64,000 bases of DNA from Flavobacterium crassostreae. GTDB taxonomy: Bacteria; Bacteroidota; Bacteroidia; Flavobacteriales; Flavobacteriaceae. The DNA is taken from the NCBI RefSeq assembly GCF_001831475.1, contig NZ_CP017688.1, positions 2,046,001 to 2,110,000 on the forward strand, written 5' to 3'. The notes below the pieces were generated by a model, which worked only from the letters and a program-made list of their open reading frames with translations, did no database searches and was not told where the DNA came from. This document shows, piece after piece, positions 7,941-15,960 of the stretch; the first letter of the stretch is position 1, and the number at the start of each line of letters is the position of its first letter. The position numbers were made by a program, and so were the translations under genes.

Positions 7941-8773
7941 AATGTTATTTTGCTAATGCTATATTGGCCAGAACTGGCAATCGTTTTTTGTAATTGCGCC
8001 ACTGCTATTTGTTGTTCGGTAACCAATAATAGGGTTTTAAAATCAGTGCTTATACTTGCATTTTGTATCGTATCTAGAGCTTGTAGTTTTTTTAGAATTT
8101 CATTTTTGCAATCGATACAACTAACGCCTTCAAGGGTATAAAGGCTAACGGATACGGCACTGTTTTTTTGCAATTCTATAGCCAATTCGGATTGGGATCT
8201 TGGCGCAACAGATTCTAACTCTGGAATTGCTTTTAGAGTTCTAAAAGCGCCTTTAAAAAGCATTTCGTATTCTGCTTGGCTACCGCCAAATGGTGGTCCT
8301 ACGGCAAAGGATCTGTTAAATAAAACTCCAGCAAGTATGCCATTTGGGGTCAAGAGATCGTGCATTTTGTACACATACTTTTGGCGTAGGCTAGGAGGTA
8401 GAGCACACAAAAAAGTTTGCTCCAGAATGATATCATAAAGGCCTTGATGGGCAAAAAAATCTCCTAGCAAAACCTGTATATTGGTGTTGGTCATAAATTT
8501 TTCTTGAAGAATTTTGACCAAGCTAGGCGCGATGTCTAGAACGGTAATGTTTGTAAAACCTTGTTCTGATAAATAAGCAGCCTCATAGGTATTGCCACAA
8601 CCAGGAATTAAAATGGCGCTATTTTTATTTTGGATGCGGTCTATATACGCACGCATTGGTGGCGATATTTGCCCCAGATCCCAGCCAGTGGTGTTGGCTT
8701 GGTATTGGGCATCCCAATATTTTTGGTCTAGTGGTTGCTCGCAGGCAACGGTACAACAGGATGTGTTATTCAT
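7937..8773 (-). CDS. TPMT-family SAM-dependent methyltransferase fused to HMA-like CxxC domain
   Basis: Residues about 15-195 form a thiopurine methyltransferase-family domain: WDLGQISPP, the SAM-binding LIPGCGNTYEA, the acidic loop VLDIAP and the EQTFLCALPPSLR motif. Bacterial relatives methylate chalcogen compounds. Residues about 205-278 are an added domain with GVSCIDCK near its start and the length and spacing of a heavy-metal-associated (HMA) ferredoxin-like fold, whose metal-binding motif is GMxCxxC. The N terminus also has a CC-x3-C cluster. The gene overlaps both neighbours in the persulfide locus. Methylation of a sulfur, selenium or tellurium substrate is plausible; the HMA assignment rests on motif and length only. 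Confidence 0.8.
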   Translation of the reverse strand: MNNTSCCTVACEQPLDQKYWDAQYQANTTGWDLGQISPPMRAYIDRIQNKNSAILIPGCGNTYEAAYLSEQGFTNITVLDIAPSLVKILQEKFMTNTNIQVLLGDFFAHQGLYDIILEQTFLCALPPSLRQKYVYKMHDLLTPNGILAGVLFNRSFAVGPPFGGSQAEYEMLFKGAFRTLKAIPELESVAPRSQSELAIELQKNSAVSVSLYTLEGVSCIDCKNEILKKLQALDTIQNASISTDFKTLLLVTEQQIAVAQLQKTIASSGQYSISKITL

Positions 8774-9065
8774 AATATGCTATTTTGTAATCTCCTATGT
8801 GTTTTCGGTTTTGGGCAATTCTTTTTTTGTGTCTCCAAAAATTTATAATTCCTAAAACTAAAATCACTACAGAACTGGTGTAAAATCCAATTTCAATTAG
8901 TAAACTATTTTGTATTTTTAACACATTATGGGTGCTTAATCCTGCTACAGCAAAGTACATTGCGGTGCGCAAAAATGCCAATAATGTGGTTTGATTGGCT
9001 AGGGTTGTTCTTTGGAGCGCTAATCTTTCTCTTAAAATTAAGTCTTTATTGATGGAATTTGTCAT
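8766..9065 (-). CDS. DUF202 family membrane protein (YidH-like)
   Basis: This 99-residue protein has the DUF202 hallmark RERLALQRTTLANQTTLLAFLRT followed by two membrane segments (about 32-50 and 57-78) and a basic tail. It opens the overlapping four-gene set and lies 89 bp after the stop of the CstB-like gene, so it may be co-transcribed from the promoter at 10600-10643. The role of DUF202 proteins is unknown. The start at 9065 is the only reasonable ATG. Confidence 0.85.
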   Translation of the reverse strand: MTNSINKDLILRERLALQRTTLANQTTLLAFLRTAMYFAVAGLSTHNVLKIQNSLLIEIGFYTSSVVILVLGIINFWRHKKRIAQNRKHIGDYKIAYYE

Positions 9066-9154
9066 TTTATATGCAATAATCTATAATTTAGGGCAACGGA
9101 TTTTTTTTTGGATATCCAACGTGTTTTTTTTAAATGGCTGTTGGCAGTTAATTA

Positions 9155-10573
9155 TCAAGATTTCAAAACTTTACTTTGGCATACAAAATTAGTTTTGGGA
9201 ACCGTAGTTTTTGCAATAGCGTTAAAACCACCTTCAATTTCTTTAAAATTTCGAAACCCTCTTGCTTGCAATATCGAGGCTGCGATCATGCTACGATACC
9301 CTCCTGCGCAATGTAAAAAGAAGGGTTCTTTGGGATCAATGTCTTTAATCCATTGGTTTATATTGGATAGTGGTTTGCTATAGGCTTGGTCTACGTGTTC
9401 GGCAGCATATTCGGTTTCTTTTCGGATGTCTATTACGGTGCTTTGGCCTATTTTTATTTCTTGGGAAAATTCTGTTGCAGTAATTCTATGGATGCTGTCG
9501 GTTTCTTTTCCTGCTTTTGCCCAAGCGGCATATCCTCCTTCTAGATGCCCTAGCAGATTATCAAAACCTACTCGGCTCAAACGGGTAACGGATTCTTCTT
9601 CTTGGCCTATTTCGGTTACCAACAGGATGGGTTGTTTTACATCGGCAACTAAGGCGCCTACCCAAGGGGCAAAATCACCGTCTATGCCTATGTTTATGGA
9701 TTGCGGTATAAAGCCCTGGGCAAATTTACCATTTTGGCGCGTATCCAAAATTAAGGCGTTTGTCTCTTGGGCAACTGCCTCGAGTTGGTCTACAGTTATG
9801 GCGCGCATTCCGTTGTTCAAAACGGTTTCAAAGCTTGCATAGCCTTGTTTGTTCATGGCTACGTTCATGCCAAAATAGGCCGGAGGTGGTAGCAAACCTT
9901 CGGTTACTTCGGCTATAAATTCTTCTTGGGTCATGTTTGCTCTTAGGGCATAGTTGGTTTGTTTTTGGTTGCCAATGGTACTTACGGTTTCTTTGCTCAT
10001 GTTTTTGCCGCAGGCGCTACCGGCACCATGAGCTGGGTAAACAAGTACGGCATCTGGCAGAGTCATAATTTTGTCTCTTAAAGAATGGTATAGTGTACCG
10101 GCTAATTGTTCTTGGGTTAGGTGTGCGGCTTTTTGGGCTAAATCAGGTCTTCCGACGTCTCCAATAAATAAGGTGTCTCCCGAAAAAATGGCATGGTCTT
10201 TTCCGTTTTCGTCTCGCAACAAATACGTGGTGCTCTCCATGGTATGTCCAGGGGTGTGCAAGGCTTTTATTGTAATGCCACCCACAACAAACTCTTGTCC
10301 ATCGGTGGCAATAATAGCTTCAAACTCTGGTTTGGCCGTTGGACCATACACAATTGGAGCGGCAGTGGCTTTGCTTAAATCGATGTGTCCAGATACAAAA
10401 TCGGCATGAAAATGGGTTTCAAAAATATATTTGAGTTGTACCTTATCTCGCTCTAATCTCTCGAGATAGGGCTGTACTTCACGTAGTGGGTCTATTATTG
10501 CGGCCTCTCCGTTGGAAGTGATATAATAAGCTCCTTGGGCTAAACATCCGGTGTATATTTGTTCTATTTTCAT
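9155..10573 (-). CDS. CstB-like persulfide dioxygenase with two rhodanese domains
   Basis: The 472-residue protein has three domains. An N-terminal metallo-beta-lactamase fold (about 1-250) carries THFHADF, HTPGHT and SGDTLF metal-site motifs of the ETHE1/persulfide dioxygenase group. A middle rhodanese-like domain (about 265-365) has lost the catalytic Cys (LLVTEIGQE at the active-site position). A C-terminal rhodanese (about 370-465) keeps the loop CAGGYRS. This order, with a pseudo-rhodanese in the middle, matches CstB of Staphylococcus aureus, which oxidises persulfides and releases thiosulfate. The adjacent TauE gene, rhodanese and thioredoxin support a sulfide/persulfide detoxification role in the cytoplasm. 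Confidence 0.88.
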   Translation of the reverse strand: MKIEQIYTGCLAQGAYYITSNGEAAIIDPLREVQPYLERLERDKVQLKYIFETHFHADFVSGHIDLSKATAAPIVYGPTAKPEFEAIIATDGQEFVVGGITIKALHTPGHTMESTTYLLRDENGKDHAIFSGDTLFIGDVGRPDLAQKAAHLTQEQLAGTLYHSLRDKIMTLPDAVLVYPAHGAGSACGKNMSKETVSTIGNQKQTNYALRANMTQEEFIAEVTEGLLPPPAYFGMNVAMNKQGYASFETVLNNGMRAITVDQLEAVAQETNALILDTRQNGKFAQGFIPQSINIGIDGDFAPWVGALVADVKQPILLVTEIGQEEESVTRLSRVGFDNLLGHLEGGYAAWAKAGKETDSIHRITATEFSQEIKIGQSTVIDIRKETEYAAEHVDQAYSKPLSNINQWIKDIDPKEPFFLHCAGGYRSMIAASILQARGFRNFKEIEGGFNAIAKTTVPKTNFVCQSKVLKS

Positions 10574-10599
10574 GGTAGTGTTTTTAGGTATTGGTTACA

Positions 10600-10643
10600 C
10601 AAAGGTACTGGTTGTATTTGTATTATATAGTGACTAATGTTAC
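10600..10643 (-). promoter_or_regulatory. Promoter of the CstB-like gene with candidate Crp/Fnr site
   Basis: On the minus strand TACCTTTG (10600-10607) fits the -7 consensus TAnnTTTG, 27 bp before the start codon. A 14-bp imperfect palindrome lies at 10630-10643, reading GTGACTAATGTTAC on the plus strand, with 22 bp between it and the -7 box. The same motif with the same 22-bp gap stands before tauE. The position, near -41 from the expected transcription start, is that of a class II activator site. Confidence 0.6.
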
Positions 10644-10662
10644 ATATTGGGCTAGAATTTAT

Positions 10663-11448
10663 TTAAAAAAAGAGTTCTTTGGTTATAATGTATATTCCCA
10701 TAACCAATACAAACCAACCAAAGGCGGGTTTTAGTTTGGCGCCGTCTATTTTTTTGGACAATTGGGTTCCTAGCAACAAACCCAGTATGGCCATAATAGA
10801 GATTGTAAAAAGCAATTGGTAATCTAGCACAATGCCAGTTATAATATCTCCTACAAAACCCAGAATAGAATTGATACTGATGATAAAGAGGGAGGTTCCA
10901 ACGGCTTGTTTTATGGGTAAATTTGCAAAAAACAACAAAGCAGGAATGATTAAAAATCCGCCACCAGCGCCCAGAAAGCCAATGATTAAACCTACCAAAA
11001 AACCGATAAAGCCCACCATTTGTAAGTTGATTTCTGGACTTGCTATTTCTTTTTTGGATTTTTGGAGCATGGATATAGAGGCTGCAATCATCAAAATGGC
11101 AAAAACCACCATAATCAACAGGTTTTTGGTCAATACCAAATAGGGCAAATCCAATAGTATATCGGGTATTAAATGCAGTACAAATTTTCGAACTAGTAAT
11201 ACCGAAAAGATTGAAGGTATGGCAAAGACCAATGCAAACTTAATCTTTAAATTGCCTAAGCGGTAATGGCTATAGGAGCCTATCATGGCAGTAATACCAA
11301 CAATAAATAAGGAGTAACTTGTGGCTTGTTCTGGATGTATTTTAAATAAATACACCAATATGGGCACCGCTAGTATCGAACCACCGCCACCAATTAGCCC
11401 TAAAGAAAGACCAATAATTATTGAAGCCAAATATCCTAAAATTTCCAT
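10663..11448 (-). CDS. TauE/SafE-family sulfite/thiosulfate exporter
   Basis: This 261-residue integral membrane protein has about eight hydrophobic segments and the internal duplication typical of TauE/SafE. The glycine-rich motif GLSLGLIGGGGS near the start is echoed by GLIIGFLGAGGGF in the middle. The family exports sulfite, sulfoacetate or thiosulfate-type anions. Placed next to a CstB-like enzyme, which yields thiosulfate or sulfite, it probably removes the oxidation product. It has its own promoter upstream (11465-11508) and ends 89 bp before the CstB-like start. Confidence 0.9.
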   Translation of the reverse strand: MEILGYLASIIIGLSLGLIGGGGSILAVPILVYLFKIHPEQATSYSLFIVGITAMIGSYSHYRLGNLKIKFALVFAIPSIFSVLLVRKFVLHLIPDILLDLPYLVLTKNLLIMVVFAILMIAASISMLQKSKKEIASPEINLQMVGFIGFLVGLIIGFLGAGGGFLIIPALLFFANLPIKQAVGTSLFIISINSILGFVGDIITGIVLDYQLLFTISIMAILGLLLGTQLSKKIDGAKLKPAFGWFVLVMGIYIITKELFF

Positions 11449-11464
11449 TTATACTTATTTGTTA

Positions 11465-11508
11465 CAAAGATGGGTAAATCCAGTATTTGGTACAGTAACA
11501 TTTATCAC
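11465..11508 (-). promoter_or_regulatory. Promoter of tauE-like gene with candidate Crp/Fnr site
   Basis: On the minus strand CATCTTTG (11465-11472) resembles the -7 box and lies 16 bp before the tauE start codon. The 14-mer at 11495-11508 reads GTGATAAATGTTAC on the minus strand and differs from the motif before the CstB-like gene at only two positions. The gap between box and motif is again exactly 22 bp. The site lies just after the stop of the Crp/Fnr gene, its likely regulator. Confidence 0.58.
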
Positions 11509-11518
11509 ACAAAGGCTT

Positions 11519-12145
11519 TTATTGTAGTAGCGCAATATGGTTTCTGTACAACCGTACCAGATTGCGTTGTTCCATTTTTTTGAGCAAACGAGAAATAACC
11601 TCTCTAGAGGTGTTTAATTCTGTAGCAATTTCTTGATGGGAGAGTTTTAGGTCCAAACAGCCGCAAGCCTCGCTATGGCGTTTTAAATAAAATTCCAAAC
11701 GCTCATCCATGGCTCTAAAGGCAATACTATCAATTACCTCCAAGACTTCTTCAAAACGGCTTCTGTAGGTAAAAATCACAAACTCATACCAACTGCGGTG
11801 CTCCATCATCCATTTTTCCATAATAGCAAGTGGTACCAGGATCAACTCTACATCGTCTACGGCTTTGGCCATCACCTGGCTGGTTTGGCTCTTGGAGGCA
11901 CAAATCATCGAAACGGCACAGGCTTGACCCGGTTGTAGGTAATACATAAAAAACTCTCCGCCATTTTCTCCTTCTCTATAAATTTTTAATTGTCCTTTGG
12001 TAACCAATATAGTATGGTTAATGTACTGTCCAGTACGCATGATTGTATCTCCAGACTGGTAACTTTTTACCACAGCATGGGTATGGATGTCTTGGACTAA
12101 ATCTGCAGAAAAATTAGGAAATGTTTTTTGGATAGTCTCTTGCAT
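11519..12145 (-). CDS. Crp/Fnr-family transcriptional regulator with cysteine pairs
   Basis: The start MQETIQ (12145) gives 208 residues and an N terminus of normal length; the longer frame adds an unlikely hydrophobic leader. A cyclic-nucleotide-binding-like beta barrel covers about 15-130. A winged helix at about 145-205 has recognition helix TSREVISRLL, a CRP-like RExxSR pattern. There are cysteines at C76 and C82 in the sensor barrel and C161-x-C163 at the entrance of the DNA-binding domain. The canonical four-Cys FNR iron-sulfur N terminus is absent. Position and paired candidate sites suggest that it controls the tauE and cstB-like genes, perhaps sensing thiols or persulfides; that part is inference. 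Confidence 0.88.
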   Translation of the reverse strand: MQETIQKTFPNFSADLVQDIHTHAVVKSYQSGDTIMRTGQYINHTILVTKGQLKIYREGENGGEFFMYYLQPGQACAVSMICASKSQTSQVMAKAVDDVELILVPLAIMEKWMMEHRSWYEFVIFTYRSRFEEVLEVIDSIAFRAMDERLEFYLKRHSEACGCLDLKLSHQEIATELNTSREVISRLLKKMEQRNLVRLYRNHIALLQ

Positions 12146-12420
12146 GGGGTGTTTTTTAGCAATTATAATAGTAGTAATAACGTAAAAGTACATTAAATTT
12201 TGCAGACTAGCAGCAAAGAAATACACTACTGCTACATCTAAAAAAGGATTGTTTTGCCTATAGAATAAATAGACTTTAGCCTTATCTCATCCATCCTTGG
12301 TCTATAAAATAGAAGTAATTAAAGTCTATCCAATCTTTAGAAACATAATTATCTAAATAATTCACAAATAGGTAGTTTTTAGTTTCCAAAAAACATTGTA
12401 TTTTTACAAAAAACAACCAC

Positions 12421-12726
12421 ATGAATTTAACACAAACCGATTGGACTACGCAATTAGAGGCAGATACCAATGCAGTAATTTTAGATGTACGCACTGAAGA
12501 TGAGTGTAATGAAGGCATTATTGAAAAGGCTATTAATATAGACATCCACCAAGGGCAAGCTTTTATAGATGCCATAGGAGCATTAGATAAAAACAAAAAC
12601 TACTATGTGTATTGTCGTTCTGGAGCCCGTAGTGGTAAAGCCTGCGAAATCATGAACGAATTAGGAATAGCCAATGCTTATAATTTAACTGGAGGTGTTT
12701 TGGCCTGGAACGGAGAGCTAGTATAG
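12421..12726 (+). CDS. Single-domain rhodanese sulfurtransferase
   Basis: This 101-residue cytoplasmic protein carries the rhodanese motifs VILDVRTEDE and the active-site loop CRSGARS with catalytic Cys at about residue 68. The C-terminal NLTGGVLAWNGE is also typical of the family. It is transcribed divergently from the Crp/Fnr gene, separated by 275 bp. It can carry sulfane sulfur as a Cys persulfide, and the context suggests a donor or acceptor for the persulfide-oxidising enzymes next door. A strong terminator follows the stop codon by about 20 bp. Confidence 0.92.
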   Translation: MNLTQTDWTTQLEADTNAVILDVRTEDECNEGIIEKAINIDIHQGQAFIDAIGALDKNKNYYVYCRSGARSGKACEIMNELGIANAYNLTGGVLAWNGELV

Positions 12727-12747
12727 CCCCAAAAATCAATTGAAATT

Positions 12748-12788
12748 AAAAACCGTAAGAAGATCTTGTTGTCTCTTACGGTTTTTTT
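12748..12788 (+). terminator. Rho-independent terminator after rhodanese gene
   Basis: A 13-bp stem (AAAAACCGTAAGA paired with TCTTACGGTTTTT) encloses a 13-nt loop and ends in a T-run. It ends the plus-strand rhodanese transcript. Confidence 0.85.
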
Positions 12789-12983
12789 AAATGTGAAGTG
12801 AATATGGCTTCAATCGAATGCCTTTTTGCAGTTTTAACTTTTCTGTATGGTTTTGTTCATTGATAATGCTACCTATGTTATAAAAGAATCGGGTTAGTTA
12901 TACGGCTAAATAATAAGGATTTGTACATAAATACCCTTGACGAATCGGTAAAACATCTTTTTTTTTATGAGATAAATAAATAG

Positions 12984-14033
12984 CTAATTTTTTAACTTAC
13001 TCATTTGTTCGAGATTTATAATCTTTATTTTACTGCCTTTTTTTTCAATTAGTCCTTCATTTTTAAATTCCGTAAGAGTACGGCTAACGGTTTCGGAAGC
13101 TGTTCCTGACAAAGCCGCAAGATCATCTCTACTGATACTGATGCTGTCAACTTCATTGTGGTTTTGTAAAAACAAACGTAAAATAGCCTCGGCAACTCTT
13201 TTTCGTACCGATTGATAAGCCAGTTGTAAAAGATATTCATCTTTATTGCGAATGTCATTGGATAGAATTTTTAGAAACTTTTCGGCAACGTCAGGATATA
13301 GCCGCAATAGTTCATCAAATTGTGCTTTAGGAAAATAACATAAGCAACTATCTTCTAGAGCAGTTGCAGTATCATCGTAGGGCTTGTTAGATAATATGAT
13401 ATTGGTTCCTAGAAAATCATCTGATTGGTAAATACCAGTCATTAATTCACGTCCTTCTTGGGTCATTTTGATGGTTTTTATTTTACCCGAAAGGACAAGG
13501 TACACTCCCACAGCACTATCGCCTTCATAATATAATATCTGACTTTTTTTGTAGAATCTGCTTTTTCGTTCGGCTATGATTTTTTTTAATTCGTTCAAAC
13601 CATTATTTTTGGACACAAGCTTATCGAGTTTATCTAAGGACTGGCTATAAAAATGCTGCATTACATCTTTTTTCTTGAGCCTAGTTTCGATAGCGTTTAA
13701 GAGTTCTAATCTTCCAAATGGTTTTGTGAGATAATCATCAGCACCCATTTCCATTCCTTTGCGCATATCCATTCGTTCTGATTTTGCAGTAATGAAAATA
13801 AAAGGAATATTAGTGGTTTCGGGGTTTTTATTTAGTAGATACAACACACCATAGCCATCCAGTTCTGGCATCATGATATCACAAAGAATGATGTTTGGTA
13901 AAATTATTGTTGCCATTTCGACTCCTTGTTTGCCATTTTTGGCCACAGAAACCTCATAATCTGCCAATTCCAGAATTTCAACGATATTTTCTCTTATCTC
14001 ATTGTGGTCTTCAATTACGAGTACTTTGTTCAT
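12984..14033 (-). CDS. Response regulator: receiver fused to Crp/Fnr-type cNMP and HTH domains
   Basis: Residues 1-120 form a receiver domain with acidic residues E8/D9, phospho-acceptor D52 in CDIMMPELDG, and K104 in LTKPFG. After a linker, about 155-265 is a cyclic-nucleotide-binding-like barrel (YYEGDSAVGVYLVLSGKIK). About 285-345 is a Crp winged helix with recognition helix TASETVSRTL, an FNR-like ExxSR pattern. No Cys cluster for an iron-sulfur centre is seen. The ATG overlaps the kinase stop by 4 bp, so this is the cognate partner of the PAS kinase. It resembles a FixJ receiver and a FixK regulator in one polypeptide. Confidence 0.92.
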   Translation of the reverse strand: MNKVLVIEDHNEIRENIVEILELADYEVSVAKNGKQGVEMATIILPNIILCDIMMPELDGYGVLYLLNKNPETTNIPFIFITAKSERMDMRKGMEMGADDYLTKPFGRLELLNAIETRLKKKDVMQHFYSQSLDKLDKLVSKNNGLNELKKIIAERKSRFYKKSQILYYEGDSAVGVYLVLSGKIKTIKMTQEGRELMTGIYQSDDFLGTNIILSNKPYDDTATALEDSCLCYFPKAQFDELLRLYPDVAEKFLKILSNDIRNKDEYLLQLAYQSVRKRVAEAILRLFLQNHNEVDSISISRDDLAALSGTASETVSRTLTEFKNEGLIEKKGSKIKIINLEQMSKLKN

Positions 14034-15217
14034 TTTAATGAAAATTTTAGTGTAAATAATGTACCTATATTTAGCGTACTGCTATAGGAGATTGTACCTT
14101 CCATGAGCGTTATGTATCGAGCAACAATATTTAAACCCAATCCAGTACCTGGAATATTACCTGTATTTTGTGCTCTAAAAAAAGGTTGAAACAAATATTT
14201 TTTGTCTTCTTCTGGAATGCCAATTCCTTCATCCTGTACACTTATGGTACAATGATGATCTGTAATTTCTGTTGTAAATACGATGGTAGAATGATCCTTG
14301 GAGTATTTTATAGCATTAGTAATTAGGTTTATAACGCAATTTTTTATTAAATTTTTATCTAAATTAATTAGTCTTTGTTCGCCATAATGGGTAAATTGTA
14401 TGTGCTGTTCTCCATTTGCCAATAATTGCATTTCTTCGGTAATTTCTTCGGCTAATTTTACCAAATCAAAACAAGATAGTTTTACGGGTACTATTCCTAC
14501 TTCTAATTGTTCAATGTATAAAAAGTCGTTGAGTACTGTGGTCAAGTTGTTTACCGCATTTATTATTTTCCCGGCATGCCTAATGATATTGGCGTTAGCT
14601 ATTGGTTCGGCATATTTTTCTATAAGTGATGCAGATAGGTGTGCGGTGCTCAAGGGCGTCCGAAACTCATGTGATGCCATGGATAAAAATCGGTTTTTTA
14701 GTGTGCTCAGATGTTTTTCTTTTTCTAAAGTTACACTTACTTTAGCTTTAGCTTTTTCAAGGTCTTTAATTGTTTTATTGAGGATCTTCGTTCGTTGTTC
14801 AACTAGTTCTTCCAAGTGAGAAGCATATTTTTTCAACTGTTCCTCATTTGCTTTTTGTTGTGTCAGGTCATGTATAAACCCAGCATAAATTCGTCTACCT
14901 GCATAGTTAACTTCGCTTACTCCAAGTTTAAAAGGAAACTGGTTTCCCGCTTTTTTTCGACCTGTGAGTTCTCTTCCAATACCTATAATATGAGCCTGAC
15001 CGGTGGTTTTATAATCCTCAAGGTGTTGGTTGTGGGATTCTTGATCGTCTGATAGCATCAACATCGAAATGTTGTTGCCTATAACTTCTACTTCTGTATA
15101 ATCAAAGAGTTTACATGCCGATGGGTTGATACTTTCGATCGTTCCAAAATCGTCAATAGTGATAATGCCGTCGATGGCATTATGCACTAAAGCATGTAAT
15201 AGAGCAGCGTTTTCCAT
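14030..15217 (-). CDS. PAS sensor histidine kinase with FixL-like heme-PAS residues
   Basis: This 395-residue kinase has no membrane segment. A PAS domain (about 5-120) contains the run H62...Y69..TTG..H76-I77-IGIG-R82, which lines up with heme ligand His200 and pocket residues His214, Ile215 and Arg220 of Bradyrhizobium FixL. Leu98 aligns with FixL Leu236. FixL Arg206 is not kept (Asp here). A coiled coil (about 120-170), a dimerisation domain with H183 in SHEFRTPL, and an ATPase domain (N box NAIKYS, DEGIGIP, GTGLGLN) follow. It overlaps the REC-Crp gene. Oxygen or NO sensing is suggested, not shown. Confidence 0.9.
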   Translation of the reverse strand: MENAALLHALVHNAIDGIITIDDFGTIESINPSACKLFDYTEVEVIGNNISMLMLSDDQESHNQHLEDYKTTGQAHIIGIGRELTGRKKAGNQFPFKLGVSEVNYAGRRIYAGFIHDLTQQKANEEQLKKYASHLEELVEQRTKILNKTIKDLEKAKAKVSVTLEKEKHLSTLKNRFLSMASHEFRTPLSTAHLSASLIEKYAEPIANANIIRHAGKIINAVNNLTTVLNDFLYIEQLEVGIVPVKLSCFDLVKLAEEITEEMQLLANGEQHIQFTHYGEQRLINLDKNLIKNCVINLITNAIKYSKDHSTIVFTTEITDHHCTISVQDEGIGIPEEDKKYLFQPFFRAQNTGNIPGTGLGLNIVARYITLMEGTISYSSTLNIGTLFTLKFSLK

Positions 15218-15290
15218 AACTATTTCATAGTCAAATAGTATTGGCTATTTGTAAATGTAATACTAATTAGATGGTTAATACTATCTATAG

Positions 15291-15355
15291 TGATATAAGT
15301 CATATATAATACTGTTGCTGCGCATTTCATTAAGCGGGTTTTGGTGCCAAATTTG
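15291..15355 (+). promoter_or_regulatory. BON promoter P1 (three-block architecture)
   Basis: TCA at 15300-15302, CATTTCA at 15323-15329 and CAAATTTG (a -7-like box) at 15348-15355 have exactly the same spacing as in P2 and P3 further along. The first block lies in TGATATAAGTCA, an FNR-like TGA-N6-TCA dyad. The BON start codon is 62 bp after the box. Confidence 0.55.
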
Positions 15356-15416
15356 CATCGGAACAAAAGAAGAAGAAAGATTCTGTTTTGTATAATTTTT
15401 TCAACAATGCATACAA

Positions 15417-15875
15417 ATGGAAATAGATGTAAACAATCAAGAAGAGAAAAGGGATATGGAAATCACAACTGAAATACTTTTTATTTTCAGATGGAATTGG
15501 AATACCTTAAACGATACCATTAAAGTGAACGTTATAAAAGGTTGGGTAACGCTCTCAGGTGAAGTAGCATGGAATTATCAAAAAGAAGTTGCTACAAAGG
15601 AGGTTGCTAGTCTTATAGGTGTTTTGGGAGTTAGTAATAACATTAGAATACAATCTCAAAAGGATACTATAATAAACCCAACAGCACTCAAACTAGCCTT
15701 AGAAAACCATTTAGCTTTGGATTCAAAAAACATCAGAATAACGGTGTTAGGTTCCAATATAATTTTGAAAGGAATTGTTGATTCTTATTATCAAAAGGGA
15801 ATTGCGGAGTGTATTGCATGGAAAACTCCAGGTGTTGTTCATATTGATAATGAATTGCTGATAGAAGAAGATTAA
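15417..15875 (+). CDS. BON domain protein (two BON domains)
   Basis: This 152-residue protein has two BON domains: about 28-80, with VKVNVIKGWVTLSGEVAWNY, and about 88-150, with ILKGIVDSYYQKG. There is no signal peptide in the chosen frame, so it may be cytoplasmic or use an unrecognised export route. BON domains bind lipid or membranes in stress proteins such as OsmY. Compared with the second BON protein at 22945 it aligns best with that protein's second domain plus a further one, as if the two were overlapping parts of a three-BON ancestor. It is transcribed divergently from the FixL-like kinase. Confidence 0.82.
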   Translation: MEIDVNNQEEKRDMEITTEILFIFRWNWNTLNDTIKVNVIKGWVTLSGEVAWNYQKEVATKEVASLIGVLGVSNNIRIQSQKDTIINPTALKLALENHLALDSKNIRITVLGSNIILKGIVDSYYQKGIAECIAWKTPGVVHIDNELLIEED

Positions 15876-15960
15876 ATAAAAAAATATTCTTTCACAATGA
15901 ATGACTCATGCCTTTTTGCATCTTTTTAAATGCTCTGTCGAGACTGTATTTTTTTAAAAG

